From Paenibacillus azoreducens (GTDB lineage: Bacteria; Bacillota; Bacilli; Paenibacillales; Paenibacillaceae): a stretch of 64,000 nt of DNA. Shown here in pieces: positions 44,430-53,028 of this stretch. A program made the translations under genes and the position numbers. The first letter of the stretch is position 1; each line of letters opens with the position of its first letter. The stretch covers positions 5,237,501 to 5,301,500 of the forward strand of contig NZ_AP025343.1 of assembly GCF_021654775.1 (NCBI RefSeq), read 5' to 3'. The notes beneath the pieces are model-generated. The model ran no database searches and was not told where the DNA came from. It saw only the letters and a program-made list of their open reading frames with translations.

Positions 44430-45956
44430 ATGAATCTTCCCTCTTTTATTAAGCAAACCGCGCTGCGTTCTATCGCTATTTTCCTTGTGAAAGCCATAGG
44501 ACTCGCATTTCGTATTCCATTATTTCGAATACTTGGAGCCGAAGGAACAGGCATCTATCAAATTGTATATTCGATTTATGGTTTTACGCTCACGCTCATT
44601 TCCGGCGGCTTTCCGACATCTTTGGCGCTTATGACTGCCAAAGACAAAACACGGGGCTGGCAATTTTTCAGGAATATGAGCATCCCTTTTTTTGTTTTTG
44701 GGACGGGCATTAGTGTTCTTTGCTATGTACTGGCACCCTATATTGCGGTTTTTCTAGGGGATGACAAACTGGCCATACCCATCCGTTTTCTGGCGCCGGC
44801 CCTTGCAATTGTGCCGCTTCTGCAGCTGTATCGCGGTTTTCTGCAAGGCTTGGAACTTTACGGAATTGAATCCGCTTCTCAGCTCATTGAGCAAATCGTC
44901 CGCGTCATCACGATGCTTTTTCTCGTCATTGTATGGATGAAATACGGTGTTCATACTTCTGTAGGAGGGGCTGTTTTCGGCGCATTTACGGGAGCTTTGA
45001 TCGCGTTAGCATTCCTTTGGATACTGTACAATCGCCAAAAATCGCCCCACTTTCCCCTTGAATCAGGTGGACATGAGATAAAATCCATGCGTTGGTTAGT
45101 TTTTGGACCGGGGTTATTTTGGTTCATCAAGTCATCCCTTGCCATTACATTAACGCGTTTAGTCGTTCCTGCATCCGATTTCGTCGATGCCATCATTATA
45201 CCGAGCCGCTTGCAGGTTTCAGGTCTTAGTCAGTCGGAAGCGTTCGCTATTTTCGGTGAAATCTTCGGAATGGCGGCAACCATCGTCTATATGCCTACCA
45301 TTATTACCGCTGCATTGTCGTTTACGATTGCCCCTAAATTAACCGCTGATTGGGAAAACCAAAAAAAGAGGGAATTTGTTAACCGTTCTAATTTATCTTT
45401 GGAGATTGGATGGTTCTGGGGTATTGGTTCCATCGGATTTCTTTTATTTCATGCGGATGAGTTAGCCATGTTCATCTTCGGCAGCTCAAGTGCGGCCAAT
45501 GCCATTCGTTATTTATCTTTTGTGCCCCTCATTACGGGGATGCGAGAATTAACGACAACGATGTTATGGGCGGCCGATCAAAAGAGAATACCCTTGATTG
45601 GCTTATTGTTCGGTTTAGTTTGTTCGGCAGCATCAGCATATGTCCTGGTGGCGATCCCGAATTTCGGACATGCCGGCGCAGCAATCAGCGTCTTGGTGTT
45701 GGAGTCCATCTCCCTTCTCTGGAACGCTTCGTTTCTGCGGAAACGCTGCAAAGGCATCTTTCCTTTATTTCCGTTATTGCTCAGTTTGACTTTTCTGGCG
45801 GCAGTCGTTTTTTTGTACCCTGCATTCGAATCTTTTTTATTTGACATCGGTGCGGGATCGGCAACCATCCGGTCGGTGGGCAGAATACTCTTTCTGGCTA
45901 TTTGTCTCATCTTATATTTAATGCTGCGATTTTGGCGTAAACTAAGGCTGCATTAA
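44430..45956 (+). CDS. SpoVB/MurJ-like polysaccharide flippase (MOP superfamily)
   Basis: A 508-residue membrane protein with about 14 TM segments. The N-terminus SFIKQTALRSIAIFLVKAIGLAFRIPLFR and the following GAEGTGIYQIVYSIYGF are typical of the stage V sporulation protein B / YkvU group, which flips lipid-linked wall or polysaccharide precursors. ATG 44430 has GGGGTG six nt upstream; the frame is open to 44334 without support. It is downstream of the amidase gene with a 159-nt gap and ends at a strong terminator. Role in spore cortex or exopolysaccharide synthesis is unresolved. Confidence 0.85.
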   Translation: MNLPSFIKQTALRSIAIFLVKAIGLAFRIPLFRILGAEGTGIYQIVYSIYGFTLTLISGGFPTSLALMTAKDKTRGWQFFRNMSIPFFVFGTGISVLCYVLAPYIAVFLGDDKLAIPIRFLAPALAIVPLLQLYRGFLQGLELYGIESASQLIEQIVRVITMLFLVIVWMKYGVHTSVGGAVFGAFTGALIALAFLWILYNRQKSPHFPLESGGHEIKSMRWLVFGPGLFWFIKSSLAITLTRLVVPASDFVDAIIIPSRLQVSGLSQSEAFAIFGEIFGMAATIVYMPTIITAALSFTIAPKLTADWENQKKREFVNRSNLSLEIGWFWGIGSIGFLLFHADELAMFIFGSSSAANAIRYLSFVPLITGMRELTTTMLWAADQKRIPLIGLLFGLVCSAASAYVLVAIPNFGHAGAAISVLVLESISLLWNASFLRKRCKGIFPLFPLLLSLTFLAAVVFLYPAFESFLFDIGAGSATIRSVGRILFLAICLILYLMLRFWRKLRLH

Positions 45957-46018
45957 ACAATTGCCGCAAGAGATAAGCAGTGCCAGTCTGTTTCTTGAGA
46001 AAAAAAGCATAATGAATG

Positions 46019-46048
46019 AACGCCCCGCTTCTTGTCGGGGCGTTCTTT
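46019..46048 (+). terminator. Rho-independent terminator of the flippase gene
   Basis: AACGCCCCG, CTTCTTGT loop, CGGGGCGTT, CTTT. Perfect 9-bp stem about 60 nt after the flippase stop. Confidence 0.88.
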
Positions 46049-46085
46049 GTGACCCGCTTGATTAAGGAGTCACGTTTTTTATTTG

Positions 46086-46856
46086 TTAAAAAGGAATTCG
46101 TTCTGAATGAATGACGTAATGATGTTCAGCAGCCCAAGCTTCGAGACCATTCCAGAAATCTTCGCAGGCGGAAACGATTTTCGATGGGTCGGCCAAATCT
46201 CCGGACATCACCATTCCGGCAACATGATCGTATCCGGCCGGGCGGTTCGTGAGTTTCAAAGATTCAGGTAAAACCATGGCCCCGGTCGAATAAAGTTTCC
46301 GATGGTGCAACCCGATCAACATGGCACCGTATTGGGCAAACTGCATGGCCAAATAAGGCAAGTAGGTTTGTGGGCCGTTTAGACTTATATTTCTGAGCTT
46401 CCCAATAAATTCATACATTTCACCTACGAGAATCCCGTTGATTGCTTGCGTGAAATCTTCTCTTGCTGGGGATTCTGCCGCCTTTTTTAACGTTGAAAAA
46501 AAGCCCTTAGGATCAAATAGACTCAGCGGGGAAAAGTAAGGACCATGCGTCAAAGACCAATCGTCTTCAACTGTAGCAGCTGTTTCCAGAAGAACGTTAG
46601 CGCTAAGGACATTCACTTCAGCTTTCCAAGGTCCCGCAGACCATTCATAACTAAATTCTACGTCTTCATTGGATTCCTCGAGCACGCAAAACATCTCAAT
46701 ATCCGAAAAAGGACCGTCCGTTCCCCGGGAAACGGATCCATAGACTCCGATGGCCAAAATTTTGTCTTGGTATACCTCATGTAATCTCGCTGCAATTTCT
46801 TGACAGGTTTGAAATCTGTCGCTTTTGGAAATTTTTACGGGTCCACTCATATTCAT
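46086..46856 (-). CDS. ANT(4')-like aminoglycoside nucleotidyltransferase
   Basis: Predicted to adenylylate the 4' hydroxyl of aminoglycosides. The 256-residue protein resembles the staphylococcal ANT(4')-I (kanamycin nucleotidyltransferase) throughout. IGVYGSVSRGTDGPFSDIEMFCV (residues 36-58) holds the metal/ATP site with G40-S41, D52 and E54. MYEFIGKLRN carries E149 and K153, matching the catalytic Glu145 and Lys149. LIGLHHRKLYSTGA, PAGYDHV and the terminal SERIPF match as well, and the length is nearly the same. All key residues are intact. AAGGGAG precedes the ATG. There is no mobile element next to it, so it may be an intrinsic chromosomal gene. Activity on drugs is not proven by sequence. 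Confidence 0.85.
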   Translation of the reverse strand: MNMSGPVKISKSDRFQTCQEIAARLHEVYQDKILAIGVYGSVSRGTDGPFSDIEMFCVLEESNEDVEFSYEWSAGPWKAEVNVLSANVLLETAATVEDDWSLTHGPYFSPLSLFDPKGFFSTLKKAAESPAREDFTQAINGILVGEMYEFIGKLRNISLNGPQTYLPYLAMQFAQYGAMLIGLHHRKLYSTGAMVLPESLKLTNRPAGYDHVAGMVMSGDLADPSKIVSACEDFWNGLEAWAAEHHYVIHSERIPF

Positions 46857-46932
46857 TCGTGTACATCTCCCTTGGAATTATTAGTTTATTTGGGGTGAGC
46901 TGACACAAACGCATGAATGGGGGACCACGGGA

Positions 46933-46959
46933 TTAACGGGGGACTTTTTTGGGATGCAT
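46933..46959 (-). CDS. Possible 8-residue leader peptide upstream of the ANT(4')-like gene
   Basis: ATG 46959 opens MHPKKVPR and ends at TAA 46933-46935. GGAGGAG (46965-46971 on the minus strand) precedes it with 5-nt spacing, a stronger ribosome binding site than that of the resistance gene. It lies between the promoter and the nucleotidyltransferase start. It could be a translational-attenuation leader, or the stump of a gene whose body was lost. The GTCCCCC repeats just after it look like repeat debris. Weak evidence overall. Confidence 0.3.
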   Translation of the reverse strand: MHPKKVPR

Positions 46960-46983
46960 AAGATCTCCTCCAACATATTCCAT

Positions 46984-47034
46984 AATTTGGTTCCTAATTA
47001 GTTTCATTTTAGCATGAGAGAAACTGCCTCGCAA
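46984..47034 (-). promoter_or_regulatory. Promoter and operator-like sequence of the ANT(4')-like gene
   Basis: Minus strand: TTGCGA (47029-47034), 17-nt spacer, TAAAAT (47006-47011). Just downstream (46984-47003) AACTAATTAGGAACCAAATT shares the 10-mer ATTAGGAACC with the palindromic operator at 56599-56618 (reverse-complement orientation). A shared MarR/HxlR-type regulator is conceivable but unproven. Confidence 0.5.
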
Positions 47035-47143
47035 GCTCTGCTTCCTTGACACCACTTAAACAATTCTGCATTCTAGTGGATTTATATGGAAATTCGGCGC
47101 TGGATTGTTTTTAACCTAAAATCAACATTAGAATCATCTCTCT

Positions 47144-48022
47144 CTAATACATGTTCTGATCCTGCAATCGAATCAGTACTTTGCCAAAACGTCCCCCCTC
47201 CTGAATGACGATTTTGCCGGACGGATAGGCTTGCTCTAAATAGTCGGCAATGATATTCCGATTCCGCTCATCAACAGGCAGACGGTGATGGCCAAGCCAA
47301 GTCATTGCCTCCTGCAACGCCGCTTCTCTGGAGACTTCCGTCGTTTTCCCTTCGAGCGTGATCAACGATTCGTATGCATAACCTTTAAGATACAGCAGAT
47401 GCAATAAATATCCCATTTCCGTAAGTTTCGATTGGTAGGGTTGACCGGTGACGAGCGGCCAAACCTCCTTCACTAGGCTGTGCTCCGTATGAAGTACCGG
47501 CATACTGATATAACAGAACTTTCGAGCGCACTGGAGCACCTTCTCCACGCTCTCCCAATTGTGAACGACCGGGCTCATCGAGACAAAGACGAGATCGAAG
47601 GCTTGGTTCCAGCCCTTGGCCTCTACGTCAATATCTTCAAACGGTACGGGTACAATCTTCACCTGATCTTCGGCGAAGTTCGAGATGTTTTCTTCCAGCA
47701 ATTCGATCAGCGGCGGAGAAGTTTCTACAGCGGTTACGCGGGCCCCTCGCTCCGCAAACGGTACTGAGAACACGCCCGATGCGGCGCCAATATCCAAAAT
47801 AGAGTTGTTTTCGAACTGAACGCCTTGCCCTTCCAGCCAGTTCATGATTCGTTTCGTTCTTTTTCTTCCCTCTTCGCTAAACGATTGTTCGTTGAAGGTC
47901 TTGGCCTTAGGGTCAAAAGAGCGTGCAGGATCGATCCCATCCTTTTTCATCCTGTCGATTTTCAGATCGGACTCGTCTTTCCATACTTTTTCCCATAGGG
48001 CTGCATTAAAAAAATCGTTCAT
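47144..48022 (-). CDS. Class I SAM-dependent methyltransferase
   Basis: A 292-residue enzyme. Motif I SILDIGAASGVFSVPF (74-89), an acidic motif II in RVTAVETSP (about 95-103), and VSMSPVVHNWES after motif III mark a Rossmann-fold methyltransferase. The N-terminal helical segment and C-terminal extension may bind the substrate. The substrate is unknown. It is 57 nt downstream of an MFS exporter and belongs to the Rrf2-flavoprotein-MFS operon, which suggests modification of the exported or sensed compound. Confidence 0.85.
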   Translation of the reverse strand: MNDFFNAALWEKVWKDESDLKIDRMKKDGIDPARSFDPKAKTFNEQSFSEEGRKRTKRIMNWLEGQGVQFENNSILDIGAASGVFSVPFAERGARVTAVETSPPLIELLEENISNFAEDQVKIVPVPFEDIDVEAKGWNQAFDLVFVSMSPVVHNWESVEKVLQCARKFCYISMPVLHTEHSLVKEVWPLVTGQPYQSKLTEMGYLLHLLYLKGYAYESLITLEGKTTEVSREAALQEAMTWLGHHRLPVDERNRNIIADYLEQAYPSGKIVIQEGGRFGKVLIRLQDQNMY

Positions 48023-48079
48023 GAATATTCCCCACGCTTTCTATATGATTTATGAATTCCCCTAAACGAACAGGCTAAT

Positions 48080-49513
48080 TCATCCAGCCGCCTGTTCTTG
48101 CTCCGGCGATTTCCCCTTACGGATAAAGAGACCGAGCACGAGCGCGACGAGCGCGATGATGACGCCGAACCAGAATGCGTTGTTGATGCCGTATGCGAGC
48201 CCTTTGGCGATTTCCGCCGGAGCCTGCGGATCGCTTGCATTGCTCAAATACTGCTTCTGCCCGCTCGACATAATACTGATGTACAGGGCAGTGCCGATTG
48301 CGCCGGACACCTGCTGCAATGTATTTAAGATCGCTGTCCCATGCGGGTGCAGATGACTTGGCAACTGGTTAAGTCCAGCCGTCTGTGCAGGCATCATGAC
48401 TAGCGCGATGCCAATCATCAACGCGATGTGAACGGCCACGAGGAAGCCGGTGCTCGTCGTTTCGTCAAAGCGGGTAAATTGCCACAATGAGATAACAGCG
48501 ATGACCAATCCAGGTATGACCAGAACGCGCGGCCCAAACTTGTCAAACAGCTTGCCGGAGACCGGAGCCATGAACCCATTGATAATCCCGCCAGGAAGAA
48601 GGATCAAGCCGGACTTGAATGCCGTTACCAGAAGTACGCCTTGCATAAACATAGGAAGCATGATGGCCGATGAGAAGAAGGTCATCATAAGCACAAGCAG
48701 CAGCACCGCGACAAGCGCAAAGGTCGGATATTTAAATGCGCGTAAATCCATGACAGGCTGCTTCAGTATTAGCTGCCTCCAGATGAATAGCAACAACGCC
48801 GCACCGCCCGCTGCGATCGTCCAGATGACTTCCGGCTGCGACCAGCCGTGATCCCCGGCACTGCTGAACCCGTAGACAATTCCGCCAAAGCCGATCGTCG
48901 ACAATACTATGGATAAGAAGTCCACTCGCGGATTCGTAACTTCCCACACATTCTTCAAGACAACGGCTCCTATAATAATGGAGAGCAGCGCAAACGGTAT
49001 GACAAGGTAAAACAGCCAGCGCCATGAAAGCCCGTCAACGATCAAGCCCGATAGGGTCGGGCCAATCGCCGGCGCGAACATGACGACAAGCCCTAGCATC
49101 CCCATTGCGCCTCCCCGCTTATCCGGCGGATAAATGGTCATGATGACGTTCATGACAAGCGGCAGCAGCATGCCGGTTCCGATCGCTTGGATAATCCGCC
49201 CGACAAGCAGCACCCCGAATTCCGGCGACACCGCCGAGGTGACCGTTCCCGCGAAGAACAGACCCATCGCCGACAGAAATATTTGCCGTGTTGTGAACCA
49301 TTGCTGCAGGATTGCAGTTACCGGTACAAGCACGCCAACGACGAGCATGTAGGCGGTGGAAAGCCACTGGACCGTTGCCGCAGACACGCCAAACGATTTC
49401 ATCAATTCGGGAAGGGCATTGCCCATTAGCGTCTCATTCAAAGCGGCGACGAACATGCCGATAATCAGGGCAAACATGATTGGGCCGCGCTTAATATTAG
49501 TTATCGTGCTCAT
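48080..49513 (-). CDS. DHA2-family MFS drug efflux transporter (EmrB/LmrB-like)
   Basis: A 477-residue protein with 14 TM segments. ALNETLMGNALPELM in TM1 and WLSTAYMLVVGVLVPVTAIL in TM2 are the DHA2 signature parts, LVGRIIQAIGTGMLLPLV follows, and GLVVMFAPAIGPTLSGLIV is motif C of drug/proton antiporters. ATG 49513 lies within the end of the flavoprotein gene (17-nt overlap) behind GGGGGAG, so translation is coupled. Expels a toxic compound of unknown identity. Confidence 0.9.
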   Translation of the reverse strand: MSTITNIKRGPIMFALIIGMFVAALNETLMGNALPELMKSFGVSAATVQWLSTAYMLVVGVLVPVTAILQQWFTTRQIFLSAMGLFFAGTVTSAVSPEFGVLLVGRIIQAIGTGMLLPLVMNVIMTIYPPDKRGGAMGMLGLVVMFAPAIGPTLSGLIVDGLSWRWLFYLVIPFALLSIIIGAVVLKNVWEVTNPRVDFLSIVLSTIGFGGIVYGFSSAGDHGWSQPEVIWTIAAGGAALLLFIWRQLILKQPVMDLRAFKYPTFALVAVLLLVLMMTFFSSAIMLPMFMQGVLLVTAFKSGLILLPGGIINGFMAPVSGKLFDKFGPRVLVIPGLVIAVISLWQFTRFDETTSTGFLVAVHIALMIGIALVMMPAQTAGLNQLPSHLHPHGTAILNTLQQVSGAIGTALYISIMSSGQKQYLSNASDPQAPAEIAKGLAYGINNAFWFGVIIALVALVLGLFIRKGKSPEQEQAAG

Positions 49514-50426
49514 TTTTTCTCCCCCAACTCTCTGTATTCAGCTCATTATTGATGACCGCAGCGACAAATGCGCCTGTCGAAGCCGCGGCTATAGCCTGAT
49601 GCAGTCGGGAAGCTGCATCCCCAGCGCTATAGATGCCCGAAATATTCGTTTTGCCAAATTCATCGACGATGATCATCCCGTCTTCCGAGATCCCGCAACC
49701 GAATGCCTGCGGCAAGTCCGAGCCTAACACCAGTTTTGGTTTGAAAAATATTCCCCTGCATGGAACTGCTGTCCCATCTTCAAGCACTACTTGTTGAACG
49801 ATCCCGTCGCTGGAGTCGATATGCCGGATCGGCGAGTCGAACAGAGGCATTTGTCTACGCCGGAACTCCTCGCGCTCGGCATCTGTCAGTTCATCAGGGC
49901 CATTCGTGCATACAGTAAGACGATTCGTCCATCCAGATATGAGTTGAGCGAAATGCATGAGCTCAGCCCCCTTATTAATGATGACAAGCGGCTGATCCCT
50001 TAACTCCCAACCGTCGCAATACGGGCAGACGAAGGCGCTTTTCCCGTAGACCTCCGCAAGTCCCGGAATGTCGAGCGGCTCATCTTTCATGCCGGTAGCA
50101 AACAGAACTTTTTTGCTTGCAAAAGTTTGCCCATGGGCAGTCTCAATCTGAAACTGACCGTCGGTTCCGGTGATCCCCACCGCGGTGTCCGCTACGAATG
50201 ATACAGAGGGATAGGCGCTAATCTCGTCCTTTGCAATTCGCCGAAACTCGCTCGGAGTGACCCCATCTCGAGTAAGAAACCCATGGATCTCGCGAGTTAC
50301 CGCGTTGCGTGGACGACCTTCATCGATGATCGCCACCTTTTTCCTTGCCCTCCCGAGCACCAAGGCGGCGTTCAACCCAGACGGTCCGCCGCCAATAATG
50401 GTTACATCTACATGTTGTTTTTCCAT
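49497..50426 (-). CDS. Thioredoxin-reductase-like FAD oxidoreductase with CPYC redox motif
   Basis: A 309-residue flavoprotein. FAD motif IGGGPSGLNAALVLGR (11-26), ATGMKDEP, and the redox-active CPYCDGWE with C134 and C137, then a C-terminal FAD motif GIYSAGDAAS. The CPYC-type active site is closer to the dithiol oxidases GliT and HlmI than to the CATC of classical TrxB. The NAD(P)-binding region (about 145-170) lacks a clear GxGxxA motif, so it may use O2 and not NADPH. That is inference. ATG 50426 follows GAGGAGG. Second gene of the Rrf2 operon. Confidence 0.85.
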   Translation of the reverse strand: MEKQHVDVTIIGGGPSGLNAALVLGRARKKVAIIDEGRPRNAVTREIHGFLTRDGVTPSEFRRIAKDEISAYPSVSFVADTAVGITGTDGQFQIETAHGQTFASKKVLFATGMKDEPLDIPGLAEVYGKSAFVCPYCDGWELRDQPLVIINKGAELMHFAQLISGWTNRLTVCTNGPDELTDAEREEFRRRQMPLFDSPIRHIDSSDGIVQQVVLEDGTAVPCRGIFFKPKLVLGSDLPQAFGCGISEDGMIIVDEFGKTNISGIYSAGDAASRLHQAIAAASTGAFVAAVINNELNTESWGRKNEHDN

Positions 50427-50484
50427 CTTTCAAATACCTCCTCGGACGATCTATAATATCCATAATTAAAGCGCAAGAAGCGTA

Positions 50485-50970
50485 TCACTTCTTGTTTTCC
50501 TTATGGGTACAACGCTTGAAAGCTTCATCCAGTACCGACTGGATCGTGTGTTCCCGCAAATATTGGTACAGATGCTGTTCCGCGCCGTACATAACTTTCT
50601 CAACCAAGCATTCCTGTTTTTCCGGATGTTTCAGTTCCCGCTGTGCAGCCCCCTCTTCCGCTAACAACCGATGCTGCCGCGAACTCGAATTGGAACATAC
50701 GAATAACTTCTGTCTTCCTTCAATCACTTGAATCACATCAAGAAACGTAATCTGATCCGCCGGCCGTGCGAGCTCGTAACCACCGTTCACCCCTGGCACA
50801 GCACGCACGATTCCATCCTGCCTCAGCTTGGACATGATTTTGGATAAATAGCTTTCGGAAACGCTAAGTGCCCCGGATAATTCCTTGATCCCGACGTTGT
50901 TGCAACGCTCCGAGTGTCCCAGATGAACTAAGGCGTGTAGGGCATAATCTGTACTTTTGGAGAACTGCAA
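50485..50970 (-). CDS. Rrf2-family transcriptional regulator
   Basis: A 161-residue regulator. Rrf2 winged helix: LQFSKSTDYALHALVHLG at the N-terminus, SVSESYLSKIMSKLRQDG recognition region and VPGVNGGYELARPADQIT wing. The C-terminal part has only two Cys (FVCSN, QECLVEK), one fewer than the three Fe-S ligands of IscR/NsrR. That suggests thiol-based sensing. TTG 50970 stands behind AAGGGAGGGGG and gives the family N-terminus; the frame is open to 51036. First gene, and probably the autoregulator, of the operon. Confidence 0.87.
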   Translation of the reverse strand: MQFSKSTDYALHALVHLGHSERCNNVGIKELSGALSVSESYLSKIMSKLRQDGIVRAVPGVNGGYELARPADQITFLDVIQVIEGRQKLFVCSNSSSRQHRLLAEEGAAQRELKHPEKQECLVEKVMYGAEQHLYQYLREHTIQSVLDEAFKRCTHKENKK

Positions 50971-51442
50971 GCGTCCCCCTCCCTTCTCAAGATTATCATT
51001 AATATGGATCTTCGGTATCCATAATAAATCATTCAACTCTAATTTGCAATGAAATTTTTGATCCGAAATTCGCTTTTACGGTGGCTGTCTCTCCTTATGT
51101 TGAAAAAAAATGGAACATCATGCAACGGTTCTTATTGTCCCAGTGTATGAGTTATCCATTCGAACTGCTTGTCACGCTTACGGTTGCGGGTAGTACCGTC
51201 GTAAGCTGTATACTGTTGCTGCGGCTCCTTTCACCAACCATATTTCCTGCAAAATGGCGTTGCGACGAAATCGCGCCGCCCAAAAAGCCGTAGCCGATGC
51301 TTCCGCCGCCCGTGAACAATATCGAAAAAAATGATCTCACAGAGCGCTATGATCGGCACGACCGGAATTGCTGCGATTAACTTAAGAATTATGCAAAATG
51401 CTCAGTAACATGGCATTGAGTTGCGGCATTTAAGTTTAATAG
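50971..51442. other. Intergenic region with possible decayed membrane-protein fragment
   Basis: Between the divergent Rrf2 and monooxygenase genes. On the minus strand about 51230-51385 reads as hydrophobic pieces (LIAAIPVVPIIAL, then GGGSIGYGFLGG in another frame), compatible with a degraded membrane protein. No start, ribosome binding site or family can be assigned. A plus-strand frame at 51081-51293 is unsupported. Confidence 0.35.
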
Positions 51443-51472
51443 TTGACAAGATACTTAAGTGCACATTAATAT
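51443..51472 (+). promoter_or_regulatory. Sigma-A promoter of the FAD monooxygenase gene
   Basis: TTGACA (51443-51448), an 18-nt spacer and TAATAT (51467-51472), about 45 nt before the start codon. ACTTAAGT is a palindrome within the spacer and may be an operator. Confidence 0.65.
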
Positions 51473-51518
51473 AACGGTGTAAGATAAATCTAATACTGTT
51501 AGAGGAGTTGGTGTAGGG

Positions 51519-52772
51519 ATGCATAAATTTTCTGTAGCTATTATAGGAGGCGGGCTTGGCGGGCTTGCTCTGGCCCAAAGTCTAAAGAAAAACAATATCG
51601 ACTTTCATGTCTATGAAAGAGAACAGTCGTCTTCATTTCGCCAAACAGGATATCGTATTAAATTGAATCCAGAAGGTACGACCGCGCTTCGAAATTGCTT
51701 GCCGAGTCATCTATACGAACTCCATCTTGCGACAGCAGTTTACACCACGAGCCATCCTGTATTCCTCGACGCATTCTCCTTAAAACCGGACGGACCCTTT
51801 GGGCCTGAAGGACCGGGTCCAGAAGGAGCGAACATACAATCTAATGAAGTCCAGCCTGCCGTGAATCGGTTTACCCTTAGAGAAGTACTGCTTGGAGAAT
51901 TGGATGAAAACATTCATTTTGGCTACCGATTCACGCACTACAAGAAGTTGGACAACGGGCAAATTAGAGCATGGTTTGATAATGGGGAGCATGTTGACGC
52001 AGATGTACTCGTAGGAGCTGACGGCGGTGCGTCCAAGGTTCGGAATCAGTATAAGCCTAGGGTTGAAATTTTCGATACAGGAGGAAGGGTTTTATATACC
52101 AAGGTATTTCTGGACGAACATCGTAGAGAGGAATTGAATTTACTCACCGGCAAAGAAATGCGAGGTATCGGGTGTCCGGATGGAGAAGCTCCGGGCATGT
52201 TGCTCCTAGATGATATGGCCTTCAAACAGCCTTTGGAGAAGATTTCGGAAACGTTGGCGCCTCGTGTGAAAATCACTCCGCAGCAAGACTATCTTTATGC
52301 CGTTTTTGCCGGATCGCCGGAATGGTTCCATATTCCCGATGAACAACTTTTCAAATTGAGCGGTTTGGAATTGTTGCAACTCGCGCAAGAAAGAACCCGG
52401 GAATGGCATCCGCAAGTCAAACGCATGCTTGAGTTGGCCGAACCCGAATTAACGGCAGTTTATCATCTTCGTAATGTGATGCCATTCAAGCCGTGGAAGG
52501 AAACGACGCAAGTCGTATTGCTGGGCGACGCTCTTCATCCGATGACTCCTGCCGGTACCGGGGCAAATGCGGCATTGTTTGACGCAAGCGAGCTATCCAA
52601 AGAATTGGTTCAAGTGAAAAACGGAAATAAGCAATTGCTGGACGCACTTCGGGATTATGAATTACCCGCCATTCAGCGCGGCATGAGGAGTGTTCGTCTA
52701 TCTTCGCAAGCTGGTGCCGATATGTTTAATCAAAAGCCGTTGCCGGATGAAGATATGGTTATCGAAGATTAG
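51519..52772 (+). CDS. FAD-dependent monooxygenase (PHBH/TetX-like)
   Basis: A 417-residue group A flavoprotein hydroxylase. The Rossmann motif AIIGGGLGGLALAQSL (8-23) is followed by VYERE, the NAD(P)H/FAD motif VLVGADGGASKVR and the GD motif VVLLGDALHPMTPAGTGANAAL. ATG 51519 follows GAGGAG at slightly long spacing. Families with this architecture hydroxylate aromatic substrates or inactivate drugs (TetX, rifampicin monooxygenase). The substrate here is unknown. A TetR gene and the remnant of an MFS gene lie downstream, in keeping with a drug-response island. Confidence 0.87.
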   Translation: MHKFSVAIIGGGLGGLALAQSLKKNNIDFHVYEREQSSSFRQTGYRIKLNPEGTTALRNCLPSHLYELHLATAVYTTSHPVFLDAFSLKPDGPFGPEGPGPEGANIQSNEVQPAVNRFTLREVLLGELDENIHFGYRFTHYKKLDNGQIRAWFDNGEHVDADVLVGADGGASKVRNQYKPRVEIFDTGGRVLYTKVFLDEHRREELNLLTGKEMRGIGCPDGEAPGMLLLDDMAFKQPLEKISETLAPRVKITPQQDYLYAVFAGSPEWFHIPDEQLFKLSGLELLQLAQERTREWHPQVKRMLELAEPELTAVYHLRNVMPFKPWKETTQVVLLGDALHPMTPAGTGANAALFDASELSKELVQVKNGNKQLLDALRDYELPAIQRGMRSVRLSSQAGADMFNQKPLPDEDMVIED

Positions 52773-52908
52773 TTGCATTTGTTTTAACTCAAATTATTAA
52801 GCCCCAGGTTAATCTTCACCGCGTTCTCAATTACGATACTAACGGCTTACTTGTCCCATCAAACAGAGAATATCTGTCTCAGCAGGACCATGCGGTGCGG
52901 CGCTAAGC
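52773..52908. other. Short gap downstream of the monooxygenase gene
   Basis: No gene or terminator was recognised. The sequence leads into the MFS remnant. Confidence 0.4.
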
Positions 52909-53001
52909 CATGCTTTCGGCCATACGTTTTTCATCCCTTTTGTCTTATCTCTCGCCGCGCTGGTGTTGAGTTTGTTTCTTTCCAAACCAAAGCCCGGTTA
53001 A
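52909..53001 (+). pseudogene. 3' remnant of an MFS transporter gene
   Basis: Thirty codons read HAFGHTFFIPFVLSLAALVL followed by SLFLSKPKPG and a TAA. This is a typical last TM segment and basic tail of a 14-TM MFS exporter. The upstream part has no related sequence, so the rest of the gene is deleted. It directly precedes a TetR gene, which probably once controlled it. Confidence 0.65.
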
Positions 53002-53028
53002 GATATAATAAGAGATAAAAGAAAAACG

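Noticed and set aside
51081..51340. Small frames on both strands between the Rrf2 and monooxygenase genes
   Set aside because: No ribosome binding site or family. The hydrophobic pieces in different minus-strand frames suggest debris, not a gene.
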